Assembly: GCF_009380135.2 (NCBI RefSeq)
Contig: NZ_WHUT02000011.1
Coordinates: forward strand, 62,001 to 126,000
Length of the DNA stretch: 64,000 bases
From: Fertoeibacter niger
GTDB taxonomy: Bacteria; Pseudomonadota; Alphaproteobacteria; Rhodobacterales; Rhodobacteraceae
Reading direction: 5' to 3'
Numbering within the stretch: the first letter of the stretch is position 1; each line of letters starts with the position of its first letter. Shown in pieces: positions 33,231-43,209 of this stretch. The position numbers and the translations under genes were made by a program. Under the pieces are notes generated by a model that saw nothing but the letters and a program-made list of their open reading frames with translations, did not search any database and was not told the DNA's origin.

Positions 33231-34328
33231 ATGGTCTTCGATTTCCTCAAAGGCGAATTCATTGATGTCATCTCGTGGCTGGATGACACGCGCGACACGA
33301 TGGTGTGGCGGTTCGAACGGCGCGGCAATGCCATCAAATACGGGGCCAAGCTGACGGTGCGCGAGGGCCAGTCGGCGGTGTTCATCCACGAGGGGCAGCT
33401 TGCCGATGTGTTCGGGCCGGGGCTTTACGAGCTTGAAACCAACAACATGCCGGTCATGACGACCTTGCAGCACTGGGATCACCTGTTCCAGTCGCCGTTC
33501 CAGTCCGAGGTGTATTTCGTCAACACTACCCGTTTCAATGATCTGAAATGGGGCACGAAAAACCCGATCATGTGCCGCGACCCCGAATTCGGGCCGGTGC
33601 GGCTGCGGGCCTTCGGCACCTATTCCATGCGGGTCAGCGATCCGGGCCGGTTCATGCAGGAAATCGTCGGCACGGATGGCGAGTTCACGGCGGATGAGGT
33701 CAGCACCCAGATCCGCAACATCATCGTGCAGGAGCTGAGCCGGGTTCTGGCATCCTCGGGCATTCCGGTGCTGGACATGGCGGCGAACACCGGCGATCTG
33801 GGCAAGCTGATCACCACGGCCATTGCCCCAAAGATCACCGAATACGGGCTGGTTCTGCCGGAATTCTACATCGAAAACATCAGCCTGCCGGAAGAGGTGG
33901 AAAAGGCGCTGGACAAGCGCACTTCGGTGGGCATCGCGGGCGATCTGGCGAAATACACCCAGTTCAGCGCGGCCGAGGCTTTGGCCAACCCACAGTCCGC
34001 GGCCGGATCCGCGATGGCCACCGGGCTGGGCGCCGCGATGGGGCTGGGAATGGCGCAGCAGATGCAGCCGGGGCCATGGGGGGCAGCGCCCGCCGCCGCC
34101 CCTCCACCGCCGCCCCAGCCAGAGACCCAGTGGCACATTGCCGAGGGCGGGGCCACCAAGGGCCCATTCCCGCAATCGGCACTGGCACAGCAGGCCGCCA
34201 GCGGTGCCATCACCCGCGCCACGCTGGTCTGGACCGCCGGGCAGGACGGATGGAAACCTGCGGGCGAGGTGGCGGCGCTGGCTGCCCTCTTTGCGCTGAT
34301 GCCCCCGCCCCCACCGCCCGGGGTTTGA
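33231..34328 (+). CDS. SPFH-domain protein with C-terminal GYF_2 domain (YdjI-like)
   Basis: 365 residues. Residues 1-240 form the SPFH/virion-core-like domain: DDTRDTMVWRFERRGNAIKY, LTVREGQSAVFIHEGQLADV, PGLYELETNNMPVMTTLQHW and a coiled region ending EEVEKALDKRTSVGIAGDLA. A linker rich in Met/Ala/Gly and then poly-Pro (AAAPPPPPQPE) leads to a GYF_2-type domain at about 300-355 (TQWHIAEGGATKGPFPQSAL, LVWTAGQDGWKPAGEV). In Bacillus, YdjI-type SPFH proteins act with PspA-like envelope stress proteins. Three bp after the small Pro-rich gene and 1 bp before the zinc-ribbon gene. Likely a membrane-surface scaffold. Confidence 0.88.
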   Translation: MVFDFLKGEFIDVISWLDDTRDTMVWRFERRGNAIKYGAKLTVREGQSAVFIHEGQLADVFGPGLYELETNNMPVMTTLQHWDHLFQSPFQSEVYFVNTTRFNDLKWGTKNPIMCRDPEFGPVRLRAFGTYSMRVSDPGRFMQEIVGTDGEFTADEVSTQIRNIIVQELSRVLASSGIPVLDMAANTGDLGKLITTAIAPKITEYGLVLPEFYIENISLPEEVEKALDKRTSVGIAGDLAKYTQFSAAEALANPQSAAGSAMATGLGAAMGLGMAQQMQPGPWGAAPAAAPPPPPQPETQWHIAEGGATKGPFPQSALAQQAASGAITRATLVWTAGQDGWKPAGEVAALAALFALMPPPPPPGV

Positions 34329-34329
34329 C

Positions 34330-35430
34330 GTGGCCAAGGACGAACACCGCTGGCCCTGCGCAAGCTGCGGGGCCGACTTGCGGTTCGCGCCGGGGCAGAC
34401 GGAACTGCGCTGCGACCATTGCGGCCATGTGCAGGCCATCCCCGATGCGCCCCACCAGCGCACCCGCGCGTTGGGCGAACTCGACCTCAACCGCGCGCTG
34501 GCCGATGACCTGCCGCCCGCCGCGATGGAGGATGTGCGCACCACGCCCTGCCCGTCCTGCGGGGCACTGGTGGAATTCACCGGGGCCAGCCATGCCACTG
34601 AATGCCCATTCTGCGCCACGCCGGTGGTGGTGGGCACCGGCGAGACACGGCTGATAAAGCCGCAGGCGCTGATCCCTTTCGTGCTGGACGAACGGCAGGC
34701 CCGCGACGCGATGACGAAATGGCTGGGCAGGCTGTGGTTCGCCCCCAACGGCTTGCAGGAATATGCGCGCAAGGGTCGCGCTCTGGCCGGGCTTTATGTG
34801 CCTTACTGGACGTTTGATGCCGCAACGCGCAGCCGCTATGCCGGGGCGCGGGGGGATTACTATTACACCACCCGCACCGTGACCGTGCAGGTCAACGGCA
34901 AGTCGGAACAGCGCCAGGAACAGGTGCGCCACACCCGCTGGACCCGCGCCTCGGGCTGGGTATCGCGCAGTTTCGACGATGTGCTGGTGCTGGCCAGCCA
35001 GTCGCTGCCCCGCCGCTATACCGAAGCGCTGGAGCCCTGGGATCTGGGCGCGCTTGCCGCCTACCGCCCCGATTACCTGGCAGGCTTCACCGCCGAAGGT
35101 TACACCGTGGGCCTGTCTGACGGCTGGCTGCATGGGCAAGAGATCATGGCGGGTGTCATCCACGGCGACGTGCGCCGCGACATTGGTGGCGATGAACAGC
35201 GGGTAGACCGGGTGGATACCGATTATTCGGCGGAAACCTTCAAGCACATCCTGCTGCCGGTCTGGATGGCGGCCTACAAATACAACGGCAAGACCTATCG
35301 CTTTGTCGTCAACGGCCAGTCGGGCAAGGTGCAGGGTGAACGGCCCTGGTCCTGGTGGAAGATGGCGCTGGCGGTGGTGCTGGCGGCGATTGTCATTGGT
35401 GTCGGGGTGTATATCGCGCAGCAGAGCTGA
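34330..35430 (+). CDS. Zinc-ribbon membrane protein of the SPFH/TelA operon
   Basis: 366 residues, starting at GTG 34330, one base after the SPFH stop. Two N-terminal zinc ribbons are seen: CASCGADLRFAPGQTELRCDHCG (Cys 10, 13, 28, 31 region) and CPSCGALVEFTG..ATECPFCA. The middle resembles TFIIB-type/primosomal zinc-finger proteins (IPFVLDERQARDAMTKWLGR, GLYVPYWTFDAATRSRYAG). A single C-terminal helix (KMALAVVLAAIVIGVGVYIA) anchors it, with almost nothing beyond. Last gene of the operon; such zinc-ribbon proteins commonly neighbour YdjI-like SPFH genes. Mode of action unknown; a membrane-tethered zinc-dependent assembly factor is a reasonable inference. Confidence 0.82.
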   Translation: MAKDEHRWPCASCGADLRFAPGQTELRCDHCGHVQAIPDAPHQRTRALGELDLNRALADDLPPAAMEDVRTTPCPSCGALVEFTGASHATECPFCATPVVVGTGETRLIKPQALIPFVLDERQARDAMTKWLGRLWFAPNGLQEYARKGRALAGLYVPYWTFDAATRSRYAGARGDYYYTTRTVTVQVNGKSEQRQEQVRHTRWTRASGWVSRSFDDVLVLASQSLPRRYTEALEPWDLGALAAYRPDYLAGFTAEGYTVGLSDGWLHGQEIMAGVIHGDVRRDIGGDEQRVDRVDTDYSAETFKHILLPVWMAAYKYNGKTYRFVVNGQSGKVQGERPWSWWKMALAVVLAAIVIGVGVYIAQQS

Positions 35431-35454
35431 TACGCGGGCGGCAGCCCGAACCGT

Positions 35455-36681
35455 TCACGCGGGTTCGCCGCCCTGTCGGCGCTGCAACACCGCTGCCATA
35501 TGCTGCATGCGCAGGGCAAATTCCGTCTCGAAGTCATGGGCGCTGGCATAGGCCCAGGCCCTTTGCCCCGCGGCCAGCACCCGGTCCGGTGCTGCCGCCA
35601 GCGCCGCCACCTGCGCCGCCAGCGCGCCGATATCGCCCAAAGGCACCGCCCACCCGGCACCGCTGGCCTGCATCAGCGCCTGCCACATCGCATTGTCATA
35701 GCCCGCCACCGGCAGGCCGCAGCCCATGCTTTCCAGATAGGTGCAAGACGGGTCGGCCTGCCGGTGGCAGGACAGGAACAGATCGGCCCTGGTGCGCAGG
35801 TGCGGCACCAGCACGGTGTCAAAATCCACCGGATCATGCAGCCGCACCCGGCCCGCCAGCAAAGGTTCGGCCATGCCTGCGGCAATCACCGGCGCAAGGC
35901 TGCCCGTGCCAAAGATGTCCAGCGTGAAATCCACCCCCCTTGTTGCCAGCGCCCGGGCCACCGGCAACAGATCCTGCGCGCCCTTCATCGGCTCCAGCCG
36001 CCCCGAATGCACCAGCCGCAGCGCCGCACCCGCCTGCAACCGCGCGGCGCGCGCCTGCATCTCGGCCCCGGTGGCCAGCATCCCCGCCCCGATGCGGCTG
36101 TCCAGATACAGCAGCGTATCGGCGTTCAGCCCGCGATAGGCCTCGAAGGCCGGAAAGCCATTGGCCTGCACCGCATCGGCCCGGCGAAAGGCGCGGCGGC
36201 GCTGGCGTTCTTGCCGCAGCGTCCACAGCGCCGACCAGCCCTTGCGCAACACCCCGCGCGAGGCATCCAGCCCGACGATCTGCAACCGCGTCTGCAACGT
36301 GTATTCGATGGTATAGACCAGGGCCGCCCCGGCCGTCGCGCAGGCCTGCGGCAAATCCCACACGCCGGGCATATCGGCGGATGCGGCCACCACCGCCCGC
36401 CCCGCCAGCAGATCATCCGGCAGGGGCGCGCCCTGCGGCAACAGGATCAGATCAAACCCCAGGTCGGACTGCGCATATTCCGCGCCAAAGGGCATGCCCT
36501 GCGTCCCGCGCCACAGCACAACCGCCGCCTTTCCGCCCGTCAGCCCGGCCCACAGCGCCGCCTGCCGTCGCATGCCATCGGTGAATTTCACATCCAGCGT
36601 CAGGCGGCCCTGCCCATGATCCACCACCGGCGCGGGGGCGATCAGCAACAGCCCCGGCCCTGATCCTGTGCCCTTGTCCAT
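35455..36681 (-). CDS. Group 1 (GT4-like) glycosyltransferase
   Basis: 408 residues. The C-terminal half shows the GT-B retaining fold of GT4: RLVHSGRLEPMKGAQDLLPV (acceptor to donor strand with the phosphate-binding loop), VDFTLDIFGTGSLAPVIAAG, and the nucleotide-sugar motif ADPSCTYLESMGCGLPVAGY where Glu (YLESM) takes the place of the EX7E motif. The N-terminal half is less conserved. Start at 36681 (MDKGTGSGPG) with AGGGG 7 nt upstream. Convergent with the zinc-ribbon gene (24 bp) and divergent from purC. The donor and acceptor are unknown; no polysaccharide cluster surrounds it. Confidence 0.82.
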   Translation of the reverse strand: MDKGTGSGPGLLLIAPAPVVDHGQGRLTLDVKFTDGMRRQAALWAGLTGGKAAVVLWRGTQGMPFGAEYAQSDLGFDLILLPQGAPLPDDLLAGRAVVAASADMPGVWDLPQACATAGAALVYTIEYTLQTRLQIVGLDASRGVLRKGWSALWTLRQERQRRRAFRRADAVQANGFPAFEAYRGLNADTLLYLDSRIGAGMLATGAEMQARAARLQAGAALRLVHSGRLEPMKGAQDLLPVARALATRGVDFTLDIFGTGSLAPVIAAGMAEPLLAGRVRLHDPVDFDTVLVPHLRTRADLFLSCHRQADPSCTYLESMGCGLPVAGYDNAMWQALMQASGAGWAVPLGDIGALAAQVAALAAAPDRVLAAGQRAWAYASAHDFETEFALRMQHMAAVLQRRQGGEPA

Positions 36682-36868
36682 CCGCAGCCCCTGCACCACC
36701 CTGCCGCGACCCGATCACCCCGGCGCGGCGCTGACAATCCCCTATCGCCCATCCCCTACCACGATGCCGGGGCAATTTCATGGCACAGGCCAGACCAATC
36801 GCGCCACACTCCACCGTTGACTCCGCGTCCCACGCACCCGATAGAACCGCATCCCGCCGGAGGCCCCG

Positions 36869-37846
36869 ATGACCGATCTAAGCCGCGTCCTTGACCATGC
36901 GCATATCGCCGAACTGCCAAACCCCTATTTCGGCAAGGTGCGCGACTGCTATGATCTGCCACCCGATGCGGATCACCCCCAGGGGCGGCGCATCCTGATC
37001 TCATCCGACCGGATTTCGGCCTTTGACCGCATCCTTGCCGCCATCCCCTTCAAGGGCCAGGTGCTGACACAGACCGCGCGCTACTGGTTCGACCTGACCG
37101 CCGACATCTGCCCCAATCACGTGCTGGCCTACCCCGACCCGAATGTGGTGATCGGCCAGCGCCTTACCATCCTGCCGGTGGAAATCGTGGTGCGCGGCTA
37201 TCTGGCGGGCAGCACCGGAACTTCCATTCTGACGCTTTACAAGCAAGGCCAGCGGCAGATGTATGGGCATGTCCTGCCCGACGGGCTGGCCGACAACCAG
37301 GCGCTGCCCGCGCCGATCATCACCCCAACCTCCAAAGCCTTTGACGGCGGGCATGACGAGCCGCTGACCGCCGCCGACATCATGGCGCAGGGTCTGTTGA
37401 CCCCAGCGCAATGGGATGAGGTGTCGGTCAAGGCCTTGGCGCTGTTCGCGCGCGGGCAACAGGTGGCGGCGGAACGCGGGCTGATCCTGGTCGATACCAA
37501 ATACGAATTCGGCATCGATGCGGCGGGGACGATCCTGCTGGCTGACGAGATCCACACGCCCGACAGTTCACGCTACTGGCGGGCCGATGGTTACGCTCAG
37601 GCGCTGGCAGATGGCACGCGCCCGCCCAGTTTCGACAAGGATGTCATCCGCTCCTGGGTCACGGCACGCTGCGACCCCTATAGCGACCCGATCCCCGCCA
37701 TTCCCGCTGCGATGATCCTGGCCACCGCGCAGGTCTATGTCGACGCGTTTCAGGCCATCACCGGCCAGCCCTTCGCGCCCGACACATCGGGCGCCACGCC
37801 GCTGGACCGCATCCGAACGAATCTGGCCCCGTATTTCAGCGTCTGA
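36869..37846 (+). CDS. purC: Phosphoribosylaminoimidazolesuccinocarboxamide synthase (long form)
   Basis: SAICAR synthase of de novo purine synthesis; 325 residues. Diagnostic stretches are [62 protein letters not shown] and [20 protein letters not shown]. It is the longer type related to yeast Ade1 rather than the about 237-residue Escherichia coli enzyme, with an extended C-terminus (about residues 240-325). Alphaproteobacteria often carry a second, short purC in the pur cluster; this may be an additional copy. It stands alone, divergent from the glycosyltransferase over 187 bp. Confidence 0.93.
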   Translation: MTDLSRVLDHAHIAELPNPYFGKVRDCYDLPPDADHPQGRRILISSDRISAFDRILAAIPFKGQVLTQTARYWFDLTADICPNHVLAYPDPNVVIGQRLTILPVEIVVRGYLAGSTGTSILTLYKQGQRQMYGHVLPDGLADNQALPAPIITPTSKAFDGGHDEPLTAADIMAQGLLTPAQWDEVSVKALALFARGQQVAAERGLILVDTKYEFGIDAAGTILLADEIHTPDSSRYWRADGYAQALADGTRPPSFDKDVIRSWVTARCDPYSDPIPAIPAAMILATAQVYVDAFQAITGQPFAPDTSGATPLDRIRTNLAPYFSV

Positions 37847-37924
37847 CGCAGGATCGCACCGTTATGTTTGCGCTAACAGCGCGCGCTCCGCTATAACCGG
37901 CAAAACTTTGGGAAGGTGACACGA

Positions 37925-38845
37925 ATGATTCTCAGCTGCGGCGAAGCCCTGATCGACATGTTGCCCCGCACCAGCCAACAAGGCGAACCCGCCTTCGCCC
38001 CCTATGCCGGCGGCGCCGTGTTCAACACCGCCATTGCTTTGGGCCGTCTGGGCGCGCCTTCGGCCTTCTTCTCGGGGCTTTCCACCGACATGCTGGGTGA
38101 AATTCTGGTAGAGACGCTGGAGGCATCGCAGGTCGATACCGGCTATTGCGCCCGTTCCGCGCGCCCCACCACCGTGGCCTTTGTGAAACTGGTGAACGGT
38201 CAGGCCACCTATGCGTTTTATGACGAAAACACCGCTGGCCGTCTGCTGGCCGTATCCGATCTGCCCACCCTGCCCGCGAGCGTCGGCACGCTGTTCTTCG
38301 GGGGTATTTCCCTGGTCAACGACCCCGCCGCCAGCACCTATGAGGCGCTGATGGCACGCGAGGCCCCTGCGCGTGTGACGATGATCGACCCCAACATCCG
38401 CCCCGGTTTCATCACCGATGAGCCGGGCTATCGTGCCCGCATCGCGCGGATGCTGGCGCTGGCCGACATTGTCAAACTCAGCGACGAAGACCTGCACTGG
38501 CTGGAGGGTGAGGGCGACCTGACCGCGCTGGCACGAGCCATCCTTGCGCGTGGGCCGAAACTGGTGCTGATCACCGAAGGGGCCAAAGGCGCACGCGCCG
38601 TCACCGCCACGCAGGACCGTTTTGTTGCCGCCACCAAAGTGACCGTGGCCGATACCGTGGGCGCGGGCGACACGTTCAACGCCGGTGCGCTGGCCGCCCT
38701 GCATCAGGCCGGGGCGCTGACCAAAACCGCACTGGCCGCCCTGCCTGACGATGTGCTGGACGCCGCCCTCAGCCTTGGAACCCGCGCCGCAGCCATCACC
38801 GTCAGCCGTCCCGGGGCCAACCCGCCCTGGGCGCATGAATTGTGA
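37925..38845 (+). CDS. PfkB-family carbohydrate kinase, probably fructokinase
   Basis: 306 residues, ribokinase fold. It begins [15 protein letters not shown], has the sugar-site strand [20 protein letters not shown] and the ATP/anion-hole signature [20 protein letters not shown] with the catalytic Asp. [13 protein letters not shown] is typical of fructokinases. Start at ATG 37925, GGAAGG about 9 nt upstream; a GTG at 37916 is a poorer choice. Its TGA overlaps the GTG start of dtd, so the two are coupled. The substrate (fructose or another ketose) is an inference from family resemblance. Confidence 0.88.
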   Translation: MILSCGEALIDMLPRTSQQGEPAFAPYAGGAVFNTAIALGRLGAPSAFFSGLSTDMLGEILVETLEASQVDTGYCARSARPTTVAFVKLVNGQATYAFYDENTAGRLLAVSDLPTLPASVGTLFFGGISLVNDPAASTYEALMAREAPARVTMIDPNIRPGFITDEPGYRARIARMLALADIVKLSDEDLHWLEGEGDLTALARAILARGPKLVLITEGAKGARAVTATQDRFVAATKVTVADTVGAGDTFNAGALAALHQAGALTKTALAALPDDVLDAALSLGTRAAAITVSRPGANPPWAHEL

Positions 38846-39279
38846 GGGCGCTGATCCAGCGCGTGACTGACGCCGCGGTGCGCGTAGATGGCGCGGTGGT
38901 GGGCCAGATCGGCCCGGGCCTGCTGATACTTGTCTGCGCCATGCAGGGCGACACGGATGCCGAGGCCGATGCGCTGGTCGCCAAGATCACCAAGCTGCGC
39001 ATCTTCAAGGATGAGGCGGGCAAGATGAACCGCAGCTTGCGCGACACCGGCGGGGCGGCGCTGATCGTCAGCCAGTTCACGCTGGCTGCCGATACCTCAC
39101 GCGGCAACCGCCCGGGCTTTTCTACCGCCGCCCCGCCGGACGAAGGCAAACGCCTTTACGATCATTTCACCGTGCGGATGCAGGCCGAAGGCATCACCAC
39201 CGCCAACGGCCGGTTCGGGGCCGACATGGCCGTCAGCCTGACCAATGACGGGCCGGTGACGATCTGGCTGGAAACCTGA
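38842..39279 (+). CDS. dtd: D-aminoacyl-tRNA deacylase
   Basis: Hydrolyses D-aminoacyl-tRNAs (and Gly-tRNA-Ala) to recycle tRNA; 145 residues. The active-site motif [20 protein letters not shown] is essentially the consensus, and the C-terminal [10 protein letters not shown] provides the cross-subunit GP motif with cis-proline. Starts at GTG 38842, overlapping the kinase stop by 4 nt, which explains why the ATG-based start would be missed. Second gene of the two-gene operon. Confidence 0.94.
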   Translation: MRALIQRVTDAAVRVDGAVVGQIGPGLLILVCAMQGDTDAEADALVAKITKLRIFKDEAGKMNRSLRDTGGAALIVSQFTLAADTSRGNRPGFSTAAPPDEGKRLYDHFTVRMQAEGITTANGRFGADMAVSLTNDGPVTIWLET

Positions 39280-39327
39280 TCCCGCCGGATCTGCCGCACA
39301 CAGGCGCCTTCCCGCAAACCTGCCTTC

Positions 39328-39411
39328 ATTTTCTGTCTGAAAGTATCCTCGGGGGGTGAGGCGCGCGGCGCCGAGGGGGGCGGAAAGCCCCCCTGAATTT
39401 TCGCAGAAAAT
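39328..39411 (+). repeat. Interspersed G-rich hairpin element, copy D (longest)
   Basis: Outer arms ATTTTCTG (39328-39335) and CAGAAAAT (39404-39411). Inside are GTCTGAAAGTATCC, a G run, and the stem GGGGGGC (39375-39381) / GCCCCCC (39387-39393) with a GGAAA loop, the same loop as copy C. The element fills the gap between the dtd stop and the convergent acyl-CoA synthetase stop, so it may serve as a bidirectional transcript end. Confidence 0.7.
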
Positions 39412-39420
39412 TCGCCCGTC

Positions 39421-41316
39421 TCAGGCCGCCCATTCCCAGGGACGGGTGAATTCGCCCAGCACCTTCTGCACGGCGGCATCTTCCACCCCCGGCGCGCGGG
39501 CAATCCGGGCCACCAGCCCGCGCTTCTTGTCTTCCACTACCTCCGCCACATGCAGGGGCAATCCCGCCTCCTTCAGCGCGGCATCGTAGACCCGGCTGAT
39601 CGCCTTCCGCCTCAGGTCGGGCTTGAACACCTTGCCCACGGCGGTTTTCGGCAATTCGTCCAGCACCTCGATGTATTTCGGCACCGCCGCGCGTTCGTGG
39701 ATGTGGTCGCGGGCATAGTCCAGCAGTTCGGCCTGGCTGACCGACGCCCCCTTCACCAGTTCCACATAGGCGCAGGGCAATTCGCCTGCATGGGCGTCGG
39801 GCTGGCCAATGGCCCCCACGAACGACACCGCATCATGGCCCATCAGCGCCTCTTCGATCTCGGCCGGGTCGATGTTGTGCCCGCCCCGGATGATCAGATC
39901 CTTGGCCCGGCCGGTGATGTAAAGATAGCCGTCCGCATCCATCCGCCCCAGATCGCCGGTGCGCAGATAACGGCCTTCGGCGAACAGGCCGCGGTTCTTG
40001 TCCACCTCGGTATAGGTCGAGCCTTCGAACACGCCGGGGTTTGATACGCAGATCTCGCCCACCTCGTCCACGCCGCATTCACGCGTAACCGCCCCTTGGG
40101 CATCGGAATGCAGGATCCGCACATGGGTATGCGGGAAGGGCAACCCGACCGAACCGATCTTCTTGGCCCCGTCCGGCGGGTTCACCGACACCAGACAGGT
40201 GCATTCGGTCAGACCGTAGCCTTCGATGATCTGCACGCCCGTCGCCTTTTCAAAACGGTTGAACAGTTCGATCGGCAGCGGGGCAGAGCCCGAAAACGCG
40301 CCGCGCAGGCTGGACACATCGGCATTGACCGGGCGCTGCATCAGCGCTGCCAGCGCCGTGGGCACGGTGATCATGTAGCTGACCTTCCAGCGTTCGATCA
40401 GCTTCCAGAAATTGTCGAACACGCCCTCGCCGCGGTATCCCGCCGGGGTGGGGAACACCGCATGCGCGCCCGAAGCGATCATCGACATCAGGATCGGATA
40501 GGCCGCGAACACATGGAACAGCGGCAGCGGGCAGATGACCACATCGGTTTCGCGGAACAGCAGTTTCGCGCCCAGCCAGCCGTTATAGACCATGCCGGAA
40601 ACCTTGTGCTGCGCCACCTTGGGCATGCCCGTGGTGCCACCGGTGTGGAAATAGGCTGCCACCCTGTCGGCCTGCGTGTCGGTGAACGTCAGCCGGTCGG
40701 CAGGTTGCTTTTTCATCTCGGCGGCAAAGGATTTCACGTTGGCCGTGTGGCTGACCGGGTTTTTCGGGCGCACCAGCGGCACGATCCAGCTTTTCGGCGG
40801 GGTGAGGTAGCGGTTCAGGTCCACCTCCAGCACGGTTTTCACGCCCGGCGCATGTTTGACCGCCTCGGCCACCTTCTGCGCCACATCGGTTTTCGGGAAG
40901 GCGCGCAGCGTGACCACGACCTTGGCCTTGGTCTCGCGTAGGATCGCGCTGATCTGGTCAGCCTCCAGCAGCGGGTTGATCGGGTTCACGATGCCCGCCA
41001 CCGACCCGCCCAGCAGGGTCACGGCGGTTTCCAGGGAATTGGGCAGCACATAGGCCACCACGTCGGTTTCCGAAATACCCAGTGACCGGAACATGTTGGC
41101 CGCCTGTGTCACCTGCGCGTGCAACTGCGCCCATGTCAGCGTGCAGGCCTTGTCACCAGGCCCCGAGAGCAGTTGAAACGAAATCGCAGGCCGTGCCCCG
41201 TGCCGGTCTTTCGTGCGCGTCACAAAGCCATACATCGTGCGGGCCACGTCAAGGTCGCGCCACGCGCCCTCATCCTCGATGGCCTTCAGATCGGCGCGGG
41301 ATGCAAATGTTCCCAT
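39421..41316 (-). CDS. Acyl-CoA synthetase (AMP-forming)
   Basis: 631-residue adenylate-forming ligase that activates a carboxylic acid as acyl-AMP then acyl-CoA. ATP motif FHTGGTTGMPKVAQHKVSG, A5-type IIEGYGLTECTCL, hinge region YLRTGDLGRMDADGYLYITG and KDLIIRGGHNIDPAEIEEAL, and the C-domain lysine motif PKTAVGKVFKPDLRRKA are all present. Start at 41316 (MGTFASRADL) is preceded by GGAGGAGGACACC; the open frame continues to 41355 without a site. Chain-length preference is not determined; the group is typical of medium- or branched-acid ligases. Monocistronic; 3' end abuts repeat copy D. Confidence 0.92.
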   Translation of the reverse strand: MGTFASRADLKAIEDEGAWRDLDVARTMYGFVTRTKDRHGARPAISFQLLSGPGDKACTLTWAQLHAQVTQAANMFRSLGISETDVVAYVLPNSLETAVTLLGGSVAGIVNPINPLLEADQISAILRETKAKVVVTLRAFPKTDVAQKVAEAVKHAPGVKTVLEVDLNRYLTPPKSWIVPLVRPKNPVSHTANVKSFAAEMKKQPADRLTFTDTQADRVAAYFHTGGTTGMPKVAQHKVSGMVYNGWLGAKLLFRETDVVICPLPLFHVFAAYPILMSMIASGAHAVFPTPAGYRGEGVFDNFWKLIERWKVSYMITVPTALAALMQRPVNADVSSLRGAFSGSAPLPIELFNRFEKATGVQIIEGYGLTECTCLVSVNPPDGAKKIGSVGLPFPHTHVRILHSDAQGAVTRECGVDEVGEICVSNPGVFEGSTYTEVDKNRGLFAEGRYLRTGDLGRMDADGYLYITGRAKDLIIRGGHNIDPAEIEEALMGHDAVSFVGAIGQPDAHAGELPCAYVELVKGASVSQAELLDYARDHIHERAAVPKYIEVLDELPKTAVGKVFKPDLRRKAISRVYDAALKEAGLPLHVAEVVEDKKRGLVARIARAPGVEDAAVQKVLGEFTRPWEWAA

Positions 41317-41430
41317 GGTGTCCTCCTCCCCTGCATCCCGGTTCGTCCGGGACATTTAGCTGCCGGAAAAGATGCGGGGTTTTGCCCCCTGTCGCAAGAC
41401 AAACCACCCCGCGCAACGCAACGTCAGAGA

Positions 41431-43209
41431 TCAGACCATGCCATCGGTGAATTGCAGCCGCGCCAGCCGCGCGTAAAGCCCGCCCTCGGCCACAAGCGCA
41501 TCATGCGTGCCGGTGGCGACGATCCGGCCCTTGTCGAACACCACGATGCGGTCGGCCTTTTTCACCGTGGCCAGCCGGTGCGCCACAACCAGCGTGGTGC
41601 GGCCCTGCGCCAGCCGTTCCACCGCCGCCTGCACCGCACGTTCCGATTCCGCATCCAGCGCGCTTGTCGCCTCGTCCAGCAGCAAGATCCGGGCATCGCG
41701 CAGGATCGCACGGGCCAGCGCGATGCGCTGCTTCTGCCCGCCCGACAGCATGACGCCGCGTTCGCCCACATAGGTGTCATAGCCCTGCGGGAGCGCGGTC
41801 AGGAAATCATGCGCCGCCGCCGCCTCTGCCGCCGCCGTGACTTCGGCATCGGTGGCACCGGGGCGGCCAAAGCGGATGTTTTCACGCGCAGACGTGGCAA
41901 AGATCACCGGATCCTGCGGCACCAGCGCCACCGCCGCGCGGAAATCGGCGCGGGTCATGCTGCGCAGGTCCACCCCGTCAATGGTCACGGCCCCGCCCTG
42001 CGGGTCGTAGAAGCGCAGCAACAGTTGCAGCACCGTGGTCTTGCCCGCGCCCGACGGCCCCACCAGCGCCACGGTCTCGCCGGGCTGCACCAGCAGGTCA
42101 ATCCCGTCCAGCGCCGACACCTCGGGCCGGGCGGGGTAGCGGAACCGCACACCCTGAAACGCGATCTCGCCCCGCACCGGGCGCGGCAGGGCCACGGGTG
42201 CCACAGGGTCAAGCACCGGATCGTCGGCATGCAACAACTCGCCAAGGCGTTCGGTGGCCCCTGCCGCGCGCTGCAACTCGCCCCAGATTTCCGACAGCGC
42301 CCCCACCGACCCCGCCACCATCACGGCATAGATCAGGAACTGGATCAACTCTCCGGGGCTCATCACCCCTGCCCGCACGTCGCGCGCGCCAATCCACAGC
42401 ACGCCCACGATGCCGGTGAACACCAGAAAGATCACGATCACCGTCATCACCGCCCGGGTGCCGATGCGGGTCTTGGCCGATTGGAACGACCGTTCGGTCA
42501 TCACCGCAAAAGCGCTGCGCGACTGCGGCTCATGCGTGAAGGCCTGCACCGTCTGCACCGACAAGAGCGCCTCGGAAGCGTTGCCCGACGATTGCGCGAT
42601 CCAGTCCTGATTTTCGCGCGAAAGGTTGCGCAGCCGCCGCCCCAGCACGATGATCGGCACCACCACGGCAGGCACGATCAGCAGCACCAGCCCCGACAGC
42701 TTGGCCGAGGTGAAGAAAAGCAGCACCAGCCCGCCGAACAATATCAGCACGTTGCGCAAGGCGACCGAGACTGACGACCCGATGACCGACAGGATCAGCG
42801 TGGTGTCGGTGGTCAGGCGGCTAAGCACCTCACCAGTCAGGATGCGTTCAAAAAACGCGGGGCTCATGCCCATCATCCGGTTGAACAGTGCCAGCCTTAT
42901 GTCGGCCACCACCCGCTCGCCCAGCCGGGTCACAAGGTAATAGCGCAGGCCGGTGCCCGCAGCCAGCAGGGCTGCGACGGCAAGGGCGGCGGCAAAATAC
43001 TGGTCCAGCAGCGTGGCATTGTTGGCGGCGAAACCGTCGATCACCCGCCGCACCGCCAGCGGCAGCACAAGGCTGACAGCGGCGGTCAGCACCAATGCTG
43101 CCAGCGCGGCCAGCGTCACCCCGCGATAGGGTGCCATGAACGGCAACAGGCCACGCAGCGCCCCCACCCGTTTTGATGGCGCGCGTTCCGTCTCATCCTG
43201 CCCAGCCAT
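41431..43209 (-). CDS. ABC exporter, fused permease-ATPase (MsbA/lipid A-like)
   Basis: 592 residues: six membrane helices in the first 320 residues (VTLAALAALVLTAAVSLVLP, NVLILFGGLVLLFFTSAKLS, LVLLIVPAVVVPIIVLG), then the nucleotide-binding domain with Walker A GPSGAGKTTVLQLLLRFYD, LVPQDPVIFATSARENIRFG, signature MLSGGQKQRIALARA and Walker B RILLLDEATSALDAESERAV. Homodimeric half-transporter of the MsbA/BmrA type, for export of lipid or drug. Start at 43209 (MAGQDETERA). Divergent from the haloacid dehalogenase gene. Substrate cannot be assigned. Confidence 0.93.
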   Translation of the reverse strand: MAGQDETERAPSKRVGALRGLLPFMAPYRGVTLAALAALVLTAAVSLVLPLAVRRVIDGFAANNATLLDQYFAAALAVAALLAAGTGLRYYLVTRLGERVVADIRLALFNRMMGMSPAFFERILTGEVLSRLTTDTTLILSVIGSSVSVALRNVLILFGGLVLLFFTSAKLSGLVLLIVPAVVVPIIVLGRRLRNLSRENQDWIAQSSGNASEALLSVQTVQAFTHEPQSRSAFAVMTERSFQSAKTRIGTRAVMTVIVIFLVFTGIVGVLWIGARDVRAGVMSPGELIQFLIYAVMVAGSVGALSEIWGELQRAAGATERLGELLHADDPVLDPVAPVALPRPVRGEIAFQGVRFRYPARPEVSALDGIDLLVQPGETVALVGPSGAGKTTVLQLLLRFYDPQGGAVTIDGVDLRSMTRADFRAAVALVPQDPVIFATSARENIRFGRPGATDAEVTAAAEAAAAHDFLTALPQGYDTYVGERGVMLSGGQKQRIALARAILRDARILLLDEATSALDAESERAVQAAVERLAQGRTTLVVAHRLATVKKADRIVVFDKGRIVATGTHDALVAEGGLYARLARLQFTDGMV

